Below, one piece after another: positions 1-8,055 of a stretch of 64,000 nt of DNA (position 1 is its first letter; every line of letters begins with the position of its first letter). A program made the translations under genes and the position numbers. The DNA comes from Diaphorobacter sp. HDW4B (GTDB taxonomy: Bacteria; Pseudomonadota; Gammaproteobacteria; Burkholderiales; Burkholderiaceae_C), in NCBI RefSeq assembly GCF_011305535.1, contig NZ_CP049905.1, forward strand, positions 5,268,001-5,332,000, in the 5' to 3' direction. The notes beneath the pieces are model-generated. The model saw nothing but the letters and a program-made list of their open reading frames with translations, was not told the DNA's origin and did not search any database.

Positions 1-368
1 AAACAACGAAGCGCCAATCCGAATTCAGCCAGTCGAGCGGAATGTGTTTTTATCCCCTGCACAAGGCCGCATCCATAATACAGATCAATTCAGATAGCGT
101 TGCGCTACCGACGGCGCATGAGCACCTGGCATGCCAAGGACTTACCCGCATGCCGCTTGTTGGACATCCATGGGATGAAGCTGCAGACGCGGCCCCGAGC
201 GCCCGCTGGGCCAACGCATCGGTGCGCCTTGTGCGATCGTCAAGTCGCATGCACCTGACAAGGGATTTCGTTTTTCAATCAATGCGTGCGTTGTAGAAAT
301 GCGCTGACTCAAGCCTCGCAGCAACTGCGTCAGAATCGCAAGATGCATTTCACTTTACCCCCATACTC
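1..368. other. Leading stretch without a supported gene
   Basis: Short open frames exist on both strands, but none has a convincing ribosome-binding site, a recognisable domain or codon use like the neighbours. The stretch probably holds the 3' flank of a gene outside the window and the promoter of the gene starting at 369. No clear hairpin or repeat was seen. Confidence 0.4.
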
Positions 369-1124
369 ATGCGCTCGATGATCGACTTCAGCTCATGGTC
401 CACCGCCTTGTCCACGCTGGCTGGACTGCTGCTCGTCACCTGTCTGATGATGGGCGTGCGGCTGCTGTTCATGCAGACGATCCAGAAGCGCCGCGAGCGC
501 GAGAATCGGCAGATCAATGAGCGGCTCAAGACGTTGATCGCGGCCTACAAGACGCTTGGCGGATCGTTCACCGGCACGCTGGAAGTGCATCCCACGCACA
601 TGCGCGATCTGCGAATGCAGCAGAACGCTTTGGAGCAAGACGACGACGAATCCGACGCGCCCGTGCTCAGCAGCACCGAGCGGCAGCGCCGCGTGCGTGA
701 TGCGGTCGAGGCGGCTCTGTCCGACGTGATTCTGCTCGGTACCGAAGAACAGGTTGGTCTGGCCGTGCAAGCCGCGCAGGACATGACCGCCGGGCGGAGC
801 ATTCACACGAAGGAACTGGTGGTCTCGCTGCGCAACTATGTGCGCGACGCGCTCGATCTGGAGCCGATTCCTGCCAGCTTGATCATCCCTGCCCAAGGCC
901 CTCTCAGGCCCAACACCACCGGCGGTGCCAACAAGCGAGCAGGGTCGGGCAACGACGGCGGATCGAACGCAGGTGGGGCCGCTCGCGGTGGCAATGGCGG
1001 TGGTCAGGGCGGCAGTGGTGGCATGGGAGCCATGGGGCTTGGCATGGGAATGGGCGCTGGCGCGCAGCATCTGGGCTCGACAGCCGATTCGGGCCCGGAT
1101 GATTCCGTTGCTCCGCCACGTTGA
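369..1124 (+). CDS. Membrane-anchored hypothetical protein with Gly-rich tail
   Basis: Protein of 251 residues, function not recognised. A hydrophobic segment at about residues 13-35 should form one N-terminal membrane helix. A basic, charged stretch follows (QKRRERENRQINERLK), then a soluble middle domain (about 60-180) with no family I can name. The last ~70 residues are low complexity and rich in Gly, Ala and Met. An in-frame ATG at 378 is an alternative start. It lies 60 bp upstream of the DUF2322 gene on the same strand. The topology implies a cytoplasmic soluble part if the N-terminus faces out. Confidence 0.75.
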   Translation: MRSMIDFSSWSTALSTLAGLLLVTCLMMGVRLLFMQTIQKRRERENRQINERLKTLIAAYKTLGGSFTGTLEVHPTHMRDLRMQQNALEQDDDESDAPVLSSTERQRRVRDAVEAALSDVILLGTEEQVGLAVQAAQDMTAGRSIHTKELVVSLRNYVRDALDLEPIPASLIIPAQGPLRPNTTGGANKRAGSGNDGGSNAGGAARGGNGGGQGGSGGMGAMGLGMGMGAGAQHLGSTADSGPDDSVAPPR

Positions 1125-1184
1125 AGCGCGCATTGCTCTCTACAATCCCCCGTTTCATCAAACAACCGACTGAACCGTCCCACA

Positions 1185-1502
1185 ATGGCCTTCGCAGACA
1201 ACATCCGCCAACTCCCTTCCGTAGCCCATATCGCCGCCCTGCGCCTGCTGGACGAATCCGGCAATGAAGTGGCCAGCATTCCCAACGCACCAGGCAAGAC
1301 CGGCTCGCTAACCGTCTACGCCGCGCTTGCTGCCAAGCACGGCGCGATCAACGAAGCCGCCGCGCGCGAAGGTCTGGAACTGTTCGCCGAGCACACGGAA
1401 GATGCGCAAAAGCATCCCGGCAACCACCCGAACATCGACCGCCTGCTCGATGTGATCGCAGGCGGCAAGAGCCTCAAGGTCGAGATCGTTCCAAAGGCCT
1501 GA
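1185..1502 (+). CDS. DUF2322 family protein
   Basis: Protein of 105 residues that I recognise as a full-length DUF2322 member, from the N-terminal pattern FADNIRQLPSV, the central IPNAPGKTGSLTVY and the C-terminal GLELFAEHTEDA with HPNIDRLL. The family is widespread in beta-proteobacteria and has no established function. The ATG at 1185 fits the conserved N-terminus. A decayed relative lies 1.8 kb downstream at 3300-3480, beyond a lipoprotein pseudogene and an IS481-family element, which suggests local duplication followed by decay. Confidence 0.85.
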   Translation: MAFADNIRQLPSVAHIAALRLLDESGNEVASIPNAPGKTGSLTVYAALAAKHGAINEAAAREGLELFAEHTEDAQKHPGNHPNIDRLLDVIAGGKSLKVEIVPKA

Positions 1503-1522
1503 ATTCAACGTGAGTGTCAGCC

Positions 1523-2020
1523 CTACTCCTTGGGAATCAACTTAATGCAAGCAAATCGCGTTTGAAATTTGAGAGGGAGCACCTTGACGGGGGTTTCCGT
1601 CTCTCCGACCACCTTGACCAAAATGGCAACACAGCCAGCCTTCTTTGCGTCTGCAAAACCAACCGTCCGACCTATGTTGCCCACCACACCCAGGGTGACT
1701 TTGTATGACGCATCCTTTTCCGGCACAAATGAAAATGGAATGCGGCAGTAGGAGTCAGAATAAGTCCTCTCCGCCACGATCAAGGTCTCCTTGTTTGCAT
1801 GGATTCGTGCGCCATTGCTGACAGAGGTGACACCTGAATAGCAGCCTTTTTCATTTGTAGAGAAAAGGACTGCATCTTCGCTTGGCAGCAAAGTGGCTGC
1901 GTCTTCATTCACGTTGGGTGGCACGTACTGAGCCCCAATTTATTTGCAGCCAGAGATAACCAAGCTCGCAGGAACAATCAGTACAAGCGCCATTGTGCGC
2001 ACAACAGAGTAATTCAGCAT
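1523..2020 (-). pseudogene. Lipoprotein gene with stop codon after the lipobox
   Basis: From the ATG at 2020 the frame encodes a lipoprotein signal (MLNYSVVRTMALVLIVPASL then VISGCK) with lipobox VISGC. A TAA at 1940-1942 comes two codons after the lipobox Cys. The same frame then continues without further stops for about 138 codons to 1523. The downstream part (about residues 33-165) looks like an exported soluble domain, with YSDSYCRIPFSFVP and VTLGVVGNIGRTVGFAD, but I do not recognise its family. Either the gene is inactivated by nonsense mutation, or a shorter product starts at the GTG at 1924 and stays cytoplasmic. The mobile elements next to it fit a decaying locus. Confidence 0.65.
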
Positions 2021-2167
2021 TTTATTAAAAAGAATAAGAAATTCAGATCAGCAAAAGCGCTCCCAAGCCGCCCTCCCTTGAACTCACAAGCATAAATCAA
2101 ACAACGACAATTTCTCAAGGAGCATTCATCTTGAACAACAGTCAGAAAATATTAATTCAAGATTAAC

Positions 2168-3238
2168 TGTCAGGTCCCGGATGATTGGATCGTAAAAACC
2201 AAGCGTCCGCTACTGTTCAGCCGAGAGGTACTCAAAGCGGTTGTGGCAACATGGCGCATCGAGACAGGAGAGACGCCATGCTGATCTCATTGCACAAGAA
2301 CGCAACCACCACGCCAGCGATTCGCCTGGCGCTGCAGCAATCGAGTGCGTCCGACCACGAGCTTGCGCAGCAATATGGCATTGGACTTGGTACGGTGCGC
2401 AAGTGGCGCCATCGCACAAGCGTGCAGGATGAAAGCCATACCGCTCATCACCTGCAGACAACGCTCAACGCAGCGCAGGAAGAGCTGGTGATCTATCTGC
2501 GATCTCAACTGCTGCTGCCTCTGGATGATTTGCTGGCAGTCGTTCACGAATTCATTGAACCTGCGATGAGCCGCTCGGCGCTGGATCGATTGCTGCGTCG
2601 CCGAGGACATTCGCGCTTACCCACGGCCGTTCGAGCCGAGCACGAAAGCAAACCGTTCAAAGCCTATGAGCCGGGCTATGTGCACATTGATGTGAAGTAC
2701 CTGCCCCAGATGCAGGATGAGAACAAGCGCCGATATGTCTTTGTTGCCATTGACCGAGCTACGCGTTGGGTGTTCATCCAGATCAAGCAATACAAGACGG
2801 CAGCGGCTGCGCACGCGTTTTTGGCGACCCTGAAGAAAGCTGCTTGCTTCAAGATTCGCACGATCCTCACAGATAACGGCAAAGAGTTCTCGGATCGTCT
2901 GTTTGGCAAGCACGAGAAGCAACCAAGCGGTGATCACGAGTTTGATTTACTGTGCAAGGAACTCGGTATAGAGCACCGACTCACACGGCCCAGAACGCCA
3001 CGTACCAACGGAATGGTGGAGCGCTTCAACGGAAGGCTCAGCCAAGTGCTGCGCACGCATCACTTCAACAGTGCAGAGGATCTAGAGAAGACGCTTCATC
3101 GCTTTGTGTGGCTGTACAACCAGCAGATTCCACAGAAAGCTCTGCGGCATGAAACGCCCGTTCAGGCCCTCAAGCGATGGCAGGCGTCACATCCAAAATT
3201 GTTTGAAAAGAACGTGCGCAATCATCCGGGACCTGACA
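2168..3238 (+). mobile_element. IS481-family insertion sequence
   Basis: The element is bounded by perfect 20-bp terminal inverted repeats: TGTCAGGTCCCGGATGATTG at 2168-2187 and its complement at 3219-3238. It is flanked by a 6-bp direct repeat ATTAAC at 2162-2167 and 3239-3244, the expected target duplication. It carries a single transposase gene. Length about 1071 bp, usual for IS481. The intact ends, target duplication and uninterrupted transposase suggest a fairly recent insertion. Confidence 0.92.
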
Positions 3239-3243
3239 ATTAA
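2278..3243 (+). CDS. IS481-family DDE transposase
   Basis: The N-terminal ~100 residues form a helix-turn-helix region (HELAQQYGIGLGTVRKW). The rest is an rve-type integrase core with acidic residues at HIDVKYLPQM (first Asp), LTDNGKEF (second Asp) and NGMVERFNGR (Glu). I chose the ATG at 2278 because GGAG lies about 8 bases upstream and MLISLHKNA is the usual family start. A TTG further up at 2185 sits against the terminal repeat and is unlikely. The reading frame runs through the right terminal repeat, and its stop TAA (3241-3243) falls in the duplicated target, so the host sequence supplies termination. Confidence 0.9.
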   Translation: MLISLHKNATTTPAIRLALQQSSASDHELAQQYGIGLGTVRKWRHRTSVQDESHTAHHLQTTLNAAQEELVIYLRSQLLLPLDDLLAVVHEFIEPAMSRSALDRLLRRRGHSRLPTAVRAEHESKPFKAYEPGYVHIDVKYLPQMQDENKRRYVFVAIDRATRWVFIQIKQYKTAAAAHAFLATLKKAACFKIRTILTDNGKEFSDRLFGKHEKQPSGDHEFDLLCKELGIEHRLTRPRTPRTNGMVERFNGRLSQVLRTHHFNSAEDLEKTLHRFVWLYNQQIPQKALRHETPVQALKRWQASHPKLFEKNVRNHPGPDN

Positions 3244-3299
3244 CTTACGACACCAATAGTTCAAACGATAGTAATCAGACGCCAATCGATTGGATCGTA

Positions 3300-3480
3300 A
3301 AAACTGGGTGGCGGCCTTCGCAGACAACCTTCGCCAACTCCCGCCCGTAGCCCCTATCGCCGCCAGCGGAGGTCTGGAGTTGTTTGCCGAGCACATGGAA
3401 GATGCGTACCTGCATCCCGGCAACCACCCGAAAATCGACCATCTGTTCAACGTGATCGCGGGTGGCAAATGCAAACAGGG
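3300..3480 (+). pseudogene. Decayed DUF2322 gene copy with internal deletion
   Basis: The sequence closely resembles the intact gene at 1185-1502. AAFADNLRQLPPVAPIAA matches its N-terminus and GLELFAEHMEDA plus HPGNHPKIDHL match its C-terminal half. About 40 codons between them (the IPNAPGKTGSL region) are missing in frame. The ATG position is replaced by GCG, and the C-terminus runs into a hairpin. A 17-bp stretch just before it (3288-3304) repeats bases 2183-2199 inside the IS481 left end. I read this as a non-functional paralogue remnant. Confidence 0.7.
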
Positions 3481-3512
3481 GCTCCACCGACCGATGGAGC
3501 CCCTGTTCTATT
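3475..3512. terminator. Strong 12-bp hairpin
   Basis: ACAGGGGCTCCA (3475-3486) pairs perfectly with TGGAGCCCCTGT (3495-3506), with an 8-base loop and a T-rich tail TCTATTT on the plus strand. It sits between the DUF2322 remnant (plus) and the 3' end of the split peptidase gene (minus), and may have served both. Confidence 0.7.
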
Positions 3513-3763
3513 TCTGACACTCAGAAATTACTTGCCGCTCAAACGCGCCTGCATGCGCTTGGCGCGCTCTGCTGATGGGGGATGCGAATCCATCATCGAA
3601 TGCTTGCCGCCTTCGAGTTTGGCGATTTTCTCGAAACCAGTCACCAGACCTTTGCGTTCCATTCCTTTTTGCGTCAGCAGATCGAACGAATGGTCATCCG
3701 CTGCGGACTCCTGTGATTGCGAGAACTGGGCGTTGACGAATTTCTGGCCCAGATCGCCCAATT

Positions 3764-5035
3764 GGGAACCTCTCACAACCGGCGATTCCCCAGTCGCCCA
3801 CTCCGCATGGCGAGCAGATTGCTCATTGACTGGTTTGTTCAACGCAGATTTGGGTCATTTCGGGCCCATTGCGCCCCCGACTCTCAGGCCTTCGCCGTTT
3901 GCAGGCGCACCGGTCTCTTTGAGCTCGCTGTTTTGAAGAACGGATCGACCTTGTTTTCAAGGAACGACGCCAGGCGCTTCAAGTTGTAGCACGCAGCCAT
4001 CATCGTCATGACCGTGGTGGCTCTGGTCTGTCCAATCGTGCGCACGAACTTGTCGCCCATGTGACGGATGCCTGCAAACACGTGCTCGACACGCGCCCGT
4101 CGCTTGGCAATGCGTTGATTGCGTCGCTCCTGGCATTCGCTGAGCGGCTGCTTCGCTTTGGCTTTACGCTGGATGCCATCTTTGAAGCCCAACACCTTGA
4201 GCATCTTGATGCGTTGAGCGCTCGGGTAGGCCTTGTCGGCATTGACCTCTTTGCCGGTGTTCTTCATATCCAGCACTTCATCGAAGTGATGGCCGTCGTG
4301 CTCGCTCGCTGTCCCCGTGGCCACGCCCCGGATGAAGCCGTGTTTGTGATCGACGCTCACACTCAGCTTGTAGCCAAAGTAGCGCTTGCCGTGCTTCTTG
4401 GTGTGGGTGGCATCGATGTCTTTTTGCCGATCTTTGGCATCACCCCATTCAGGTCTTTGGCCGTTGGAGAGTTGCTCGCGTTCGCCCTTGTTCATGCGTT
4501 GGCGCGGTGCTGGCACCAAGGTCGCATCGATGGCCTGACCACCGCGCGCGATGTAGCCATGACGATGCAATTGCTCGTCCACGCCATGCAGCAAAGCCGT
4601 GGCTCCATCCACGCCCAGGCGCTCGCCAAAGCGCCAGATGGTGTTGCGGTCCGGAACGTTCATCGAGTCTTGCAGCAAACAAAATCGCTGGTAGCTCATG
4701 CGGTCAAGCAGTTGATATTCCATCTGCTCGTCCGAGAGGTTGTAGAGCCTCTTCAGGACCATCACCCGTACCATGACCTCAGTGGGATAGGCCGGACGAC
4801 CACCCTTGCGCCCATCACTGCGCTCGATGATTCCATCGACCAGACGGGCCAGCGCGGTGAAGTCGATGTGCTGCGCAATGACTTGCAGCGGATCGCCCAC
4901 TTCATCGATCTTGCGCTTGCGGGAGGCTTCGGCGAACAGGTCGAACTTCAGGGCACTGCGGGGGGTGATCATGCTGCGAATTTACTGCATCAGATGACGT
5001 GAGTCAGCGACGTCGGGAGGTTTTGAGAGGTTCCC
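3764..5035 (-). mobile_element. IS5-family insertion sequence
   Basis: Length 1272 bp. The ends begin GGGAACCTCTCACAACC on the left and GGGAACCTCTCAAAACC on the right when read inward, an imperfect terminal inverted repeat. A 4-bp AATT at 3760-3763 and 5036-5039 is the likely target duplication, the length usual for IS5. One intact transposase gene is inside. The insertion point is the CAATTG in the peptidase gene. Confidence 0.9.
3884..4972 (-). CDS. IS5-family DDE transposase
   Basis: Protein of 362 residues. The N-terminal part (about 60-130, GGRPAYPTEVMVRVMVLKRL and LSDEQMEYQLLDRMSYQRF) is the IS5 N-terminal domain. The DDE core has GQAIDATLV (first Asp, about residue 150), EVNADKAYP (second Asp, about 245) and RARVEHVFAGIRHM (Glu, about 295). 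The full length and absence of frameshifts suggest activity. It fills nearly all of the element and reads in the same direction as the gene it disrupts. Confidence 0.92.
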   Translation of the reverse strand: MITPRSALKFDLFAEASRKRKIDEVGDPLQVIAQHIDFTALARLVDGIIERSDGRKGGRPAYPTEVMVRVMVLKRLYNLSDEQMEYQLLDRMSYQRFCLLQDSMNVPDRNTIWRFGERLGVDGATALLHGVDEQLHRHGYIARGGQAIDATLVPAPRQRMNKGEREQLSNGQRPEWGDAKDRQKDIDATHTKKHGKRYFGYKLSVSVDHKHGFIRGVATGTASEHDGHHFDEVLDMKNTGKEVNADKAYPSAQRIKMLKVLGFKDGIQRKAKAKQPLSECQERRNQRIAKRRARVEHVFAGIRHMGDKFVRTIGQTRATTVMTMMAACYNLKRLASFLENKVDPFFKTASSKRPVRLQTAKA

Positions 5036-5762
5036 AATTGAGAGCTGCTCAGGGACGCAACCGCTGCGTTGGAGCTGTTGGCTGCGATAGTGCGCGCCGC
5101 TGCCGTGGCATAAGCAGTCTGCATGCTCTTCTTGCTGTGGCCCAGTGCCACGTGCCCAATCTCGTGGCCGATGATGCCGCGCAGTTCATCGTCGTTCATG
5201 GCATCCATGAGACCGCTGTAGACACGGATGCAACCATTGTCCATGGCCCATGCGTTCACGTCATTGGTGAGATAGACCTTGTAGACCGCCTTGATGCCGT
5301 TGATTTCCGTCGGCATTTTCGCGATCACCTTGTTCAGACGTTGCATGTATTTGCTCTTGGAGTCCGCCACCCTGTTCTGTGCATCGAGTGCTTCGCAAGC
5401 TTGCTTTGACGTGGCGATCACCTCCTCATCGCTCAGGCTGGTCGCTTTCACCGCCATGGTTGCTCCGTCAACGAGTCCTCCCAGGCTACCGCCATCCATG
5501 GTTTTGCAACCCACCAGCAGCAGTCCGCAGGCGAGCACGATGGTTTTTCGAGTTAATTTCACCTTATTCCCTCTTTCTGTTATCAATATCCCGACAGGGT
5601 TGATTAAAGAGGAATATAAAAATTAGCCGAATGAGAAAAATCAACCAAAAGCAAATTGAATATTATTTTCAATTCTTTGGTCAACCGCAGAAATTCTGAT
5701 ATTTTGCATCAAAATATAAAAATAATTCAGATTATTCCGAATGAATACCATCCCCAATGAGA

Positions 5763-5799
5763 TCGGGCCAATCCATGAATGCTTCATGGATTGGCCCGA
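5763..5799. terminator. Perfect 17-bp stem hairpin after scoB
   Basis: TCGGGCCAATCCATGAA (5763-5779) pairs perfectly with 5783-5799 across a 3-base loop. It lies about 45 bp downstream of the scoB stop on the transcribed strand. There is no clear U-run, so it may be a transcript-stabilising or weak termination hairpin. Confidence 0.55.
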
Positions 5800-5845
5800 A
5801 TATCTACGGATGAAAACGGTGGCTGTTTTGCTCAGCCCACAGTTC

Positions 5846-6484
5846 TCACTGGTGCAGCGTCACGCCGGTCTTCGACTGAATCTCTTCGAAGGTCACGCCA
5901 GGAGCCAGTTCCACCAGCTTCAGGCCTTCGGGAGTCACGTCCATCACGCCGAGGTCGGTGATGATGCGGTCGACCACACCCACGCCGGTCAGTGGCAGCG
6001 TGCACTTGGGCAGCAGCTTCATGTCGGTCGTGCCGTCCTTCTTCTTGGCCACATGTTCCATCAGCACGATCACGCGCTTGACGCCTGCGACGAGGTCCAT
6101 CGCGCCGCCCATGCCCTTGACCATCTTGCCGGGGATCATCCAGTTGGCCAGATCGCCGTGCTCGCTCACCTGCATGGCGCCGAGAATCGACAGATTGATC
6201 TTGCCGCCGCGAATCATGGCGAACGACTGGTCGCTGCCGAAGATCGACGAACCGGGGATCGTCGTCACGGTCTGCTTGCCGGCGTTGATCAGGTCAGCAT
6301 CCACCTTGTCATCGGTCGGGAATGGGCCGATGCCGAGCATGCCGTTTTCGGACTGCAGCCACACTTCCTTGTCGCCCGTGTGGTTGGCCACCAGTGTGGG
6401 GATGCCGATGCCGAGGTTCACATAGAAGCCGTCCTGCAGCTCTTGCGCCGCACGCGCGGCCATTTGGTCTTGCGTCCACGCCAT
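5846..6484 (-). CDS. scoB: 3-oxoacid CoA-transferase subunit B
   Basis: Protein of 212 residues, beta subunit of a family I CoA-transferase. It moves CoA between succinyl-CoA and a 3-oxoacid such as acetoacetate or 3-oxoadipate. The catalytic Glu is in [11 protein letters not shown] (about residue 46). [11 protein letters not shown] near residue 26 and the [15 protein letters not shown] segment are also family features. Full length. It follows scoA with a 2-base gap, so the two are co-transcribed. Sequence alone does not separate ScoB, AtoA and PcaJ. The regulatory link to the bktB thiolase at 43634 favours ketone-body or short-chain acyl-CoA metabolism. Acts in the cytoplasm. Confidence 0.92.
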   Translation of the reverse strand: MAWTQDQMAARAAQELQDGFYVNLGIGIPTLVANHTGDKEVWLQSENGMLGIGPFPTDDKVDADLINAGKQTVTTIPGSSIFGSDQSFAMIRGGKINLSILGAMQVSEHGDLANWMIPGKMVKGMGGAMDLVAGVKRVIVLMEHVAKKKDGTTDMKLLPKCTLPLTGVGVVDRIITDLGVMDVTPEGLKLVELAPGVTFEEIQSKTGVTLHQ

Positions 6485-6486
6485 GA

Positions 6487-7194
6487 TCAGGCTCCTTGCT
6501 TTTCGGTGATGGTGCGCTTTTCGATGCGCTTTTCGGGGGTGGCGTTCAGCACGATGCGGTGCACGTAGATGCCAGGCAGATGGATTTCGTCCGGAGGAAT
6601 CGCGCCGGTTTCGACGATTTCCTCGACTTCCACGATGCAGACCTTGCCTGCAGTAGCAGCGGCCGGATTGAAGTTGCGTGCGGTCAGGTGGAATTGCAGA
6701 TTGCCGGACTTGTCGGCACGTTGCGCCTTCACCAGCGACACCTGAGGAACGAGCGAACGCTCCATCACGTAGGTTTCGCCGTCGAAGTCGCGCAGTTCCT
6801 TGCCTTCGGCCACGAGCGTGCCCACACCGGTCTTGGTGAAGAACGCGGGAATGCCGGCACCACCAGCGCGCAGCTTTTCAGCCAGCGTGCCTTGGGGCGT
6901 GAATTCCAGCTCGAGTTCGCCGGCCAGATACTGGCGCTCGAACTCCTTGTTCTCGCCCACGTAGCTGGCGATCATCTTCTTGATCTGACGGGTTTCCAGC
7001 AGCTTGCCGAGACCGAAGCCGTCGACGCCTGCATTGTTGGAAATCACCGTGAGGTCCTTGACGCCGGAGTCCTTGAGCGCATCGATCAGCGCCTCTGGAA
7101 TGCCGCACAGGCCGAAACCGCCTACTGCCAAAAGCTGACCGTCAGCCACCACGCCCTTGAGCGCCTCGGCTGCGGAAGGAAAGACTTTGTTCAC
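6487..7194 (-). CDS. scoA: 3-oxoacid CoA-transferase subunit A
   Basis: Protein of 235 residues, alpha subunit of the same enzyme. It shows the N-terminal signature [16 protein letters not shown] (about residues 25-40), a [21 protein letters not shown] region near 110-125, and [13 protein letters not shown]. First gene of the operon. GGAGACAGCAGTG precedes the ATG at 7194. The 106-bp gap to the divergent PAS-LuxR gene holds a near-palindromic site at 7239-7258 that recurs in front of bktB. Confidence 0.92.
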   Translation of the reverse strand: MNKVFPSAAEALKGVVADGQLLAVGGFGLCGIPEALIDALKDSGVKDLTVISNNAGVDGFGLGKLLETRQIKKMIASYVGENKEFERQYLAGELELEFTPQGTLAEKLRAGGAGIPAFFTKTGVGTLVAEGKELRDFDGETYVMERSLVPQVSLVKAQRADKSGNLQFHLTARNFNPAAATAGKVCIVEVEEIVETGAIPPDEIHLPGIYVHRIVLNATPEKRIEKRTITEKQGA

Positions 7195-7238
7195 TGCTGT
7201 CTCCTGAGATGGGGAATGAATCTGGAATGCGCTACGAT

Positions 7239-7258
7239 ACTACGTATTCGGATAAGTA
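7239..7258. promoter_or_regulatory. Candidate operator shared by scoA and bktB
   Basis: ACTACGTATTCGGATAAGTA lies between scoA and the PAS-LuxR gene. Its complement occurs at 43538-43557 before bktB with one mismatch in 20. The wider sequence CTACGTATTCGGATAAGTAG is an imperfect palindrome, as expected for a dimeric LuxR/GerE-type HTH. The obvious candidate ligand is the regulator encoded next to it. Confidence 0.65.
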
Positions 7259-7299
7259 GTTTTTCGTAAATACAAACACGGCAGGCATACGGGCAACAC

Positions 7300-7845
7300 A
7301 TGGACATCGCAGATTACCGACTCTCCTTCGAGATGGCACCCGTTGGCTTGGTGATCTCCCGCAACCGCATCATGGTGGACTGCAATCGCCATGTCTGCGA
7401 GATGTTTGGCGCGTCGCGCGAGCTGCTGATCGGCCAGTCGTTCAGCATTCTCTACCCAAGCGTGGACGAGTATGAACGACTCGGCAAGCGCATGGAACCG
7501 ATCCTGAATGCCCGTGGACGCTATGCGGACAATCGCATCATGAAGCGTGCAAGTGGCGAAGTCTTCTGGTGCCATGTTTCCGGCCGCGCCCTCAACCGCG
7601 ACGAACCGCACGCCTCGGGCATCTGGAGCTTCGAGGACCTGAGCGAGGAACGCCCCGTCAAAGCCGAGCTGACAGGCCGCGAACGCGAAGTCGCCGCTCG
7701 GCTGCTTGACGGCATGACCTCCAAGGAAATCGGCAAGGCACTCGACATCAGCCACCGCACGGTGGAAATCTACCGGGCCCGGCTGATGCGCAAATATGGC
7801 GCGTCCACGGCGGCCGATCTGGTGCAGAAGCTGTTGGTGGGTTGA
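7300..7845 (+). CDS. PAS-LuxR transcriptional regulator
   Basis: Protein of 181 residues. Residues ~1-115 form a PAS domain (FEMAPVGLVISRNRIMVDCNRHVCEMFG and the later GEVFWCHVSGRAL). Residues ~120-181 form a LuxR/GerE helix-turn-helix (LTGREREVAARLLDGMTSKEIGKAL, ISHRTVEIYRARLMRKY). It is divergent from scoAB and probably controls it. The PAS domain suggests small-molecule or redox sensing, with the ligand unknown. There is no receiver domain, so it is a one-component regulator. Relatives sit beside acyl-CoA or carboxylate degradation genes. Confidence 0.88.
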   Translation: MDIADYRLSFEMAPVGLVISRNRIMVDCNRHVCEMFGASRELLIGQSFSILYPSVDEYERLGKRMEPILNARGRYADNRIMKRASGEVFWCHVSGRALNRDEPHASGIWSFEDLSEERPVKAELTGREREVAARLLDGMTSKEIGKALDISHRTVEIYRARLMRKYGASTAADLVQKLLVG

Positions 7846-8055
7846 CGCGGGATTTGCCAACGCAAACCAACAAATTCAAATAAACGAATTTGTTGAATGA
7901 AAAAGAAACAACGCGGGTCTCAACGTCCATTGAGCCCGCTCAGACCGCCCGAGATGGGCACATCCGGACAAAAAACCTGTCGCTAGAGTCGTCGGTCACC
8001 CGCGCCTGCCATCGGCTGTTTGGCGCGTCTCGCCCACTCGTTCAGACAGGTTGAA

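Larger units (their letters stand above)
3528..5562 (-). pseudogene. M48-family lipoprotein metallopeptidase, split by an IS5 element
   Basis: The 5' part (5562 down to 5036) encodes a lipoprotein signal (lipobox LLVGC after MKLTRKTIVLACGL), a soluble region, and the zinc-binding HEIGH motif in GIIGHEIGHVALGH. The 3' part (3763 down to 3528) encodes the family C-terminus, AADDHSFDLLTQKG to SHPPSAERAKRM. An IS5-family element at 3764-5035 separates them. Removing it and one AATT copy restores a continuous frame through SSSQLGDLGQKF. The start is the GTG at 5562, behind GAGGGAA. Known relatives are periplasmic, membrane-tethered quality-control peptidases. The truncated 5' product keeps the zinc motif but lacks the C-terminal third, so function is doubtful. 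Confidence 0.88.

Noticed and set aside
2185-2277. TTG start for the IS481 transposase near the left end
   Set aside because: It abuts the terminal repeat and has no ribosome-binding site. The ATG at 2278 has GGAG in front and the conserved N-terminus.
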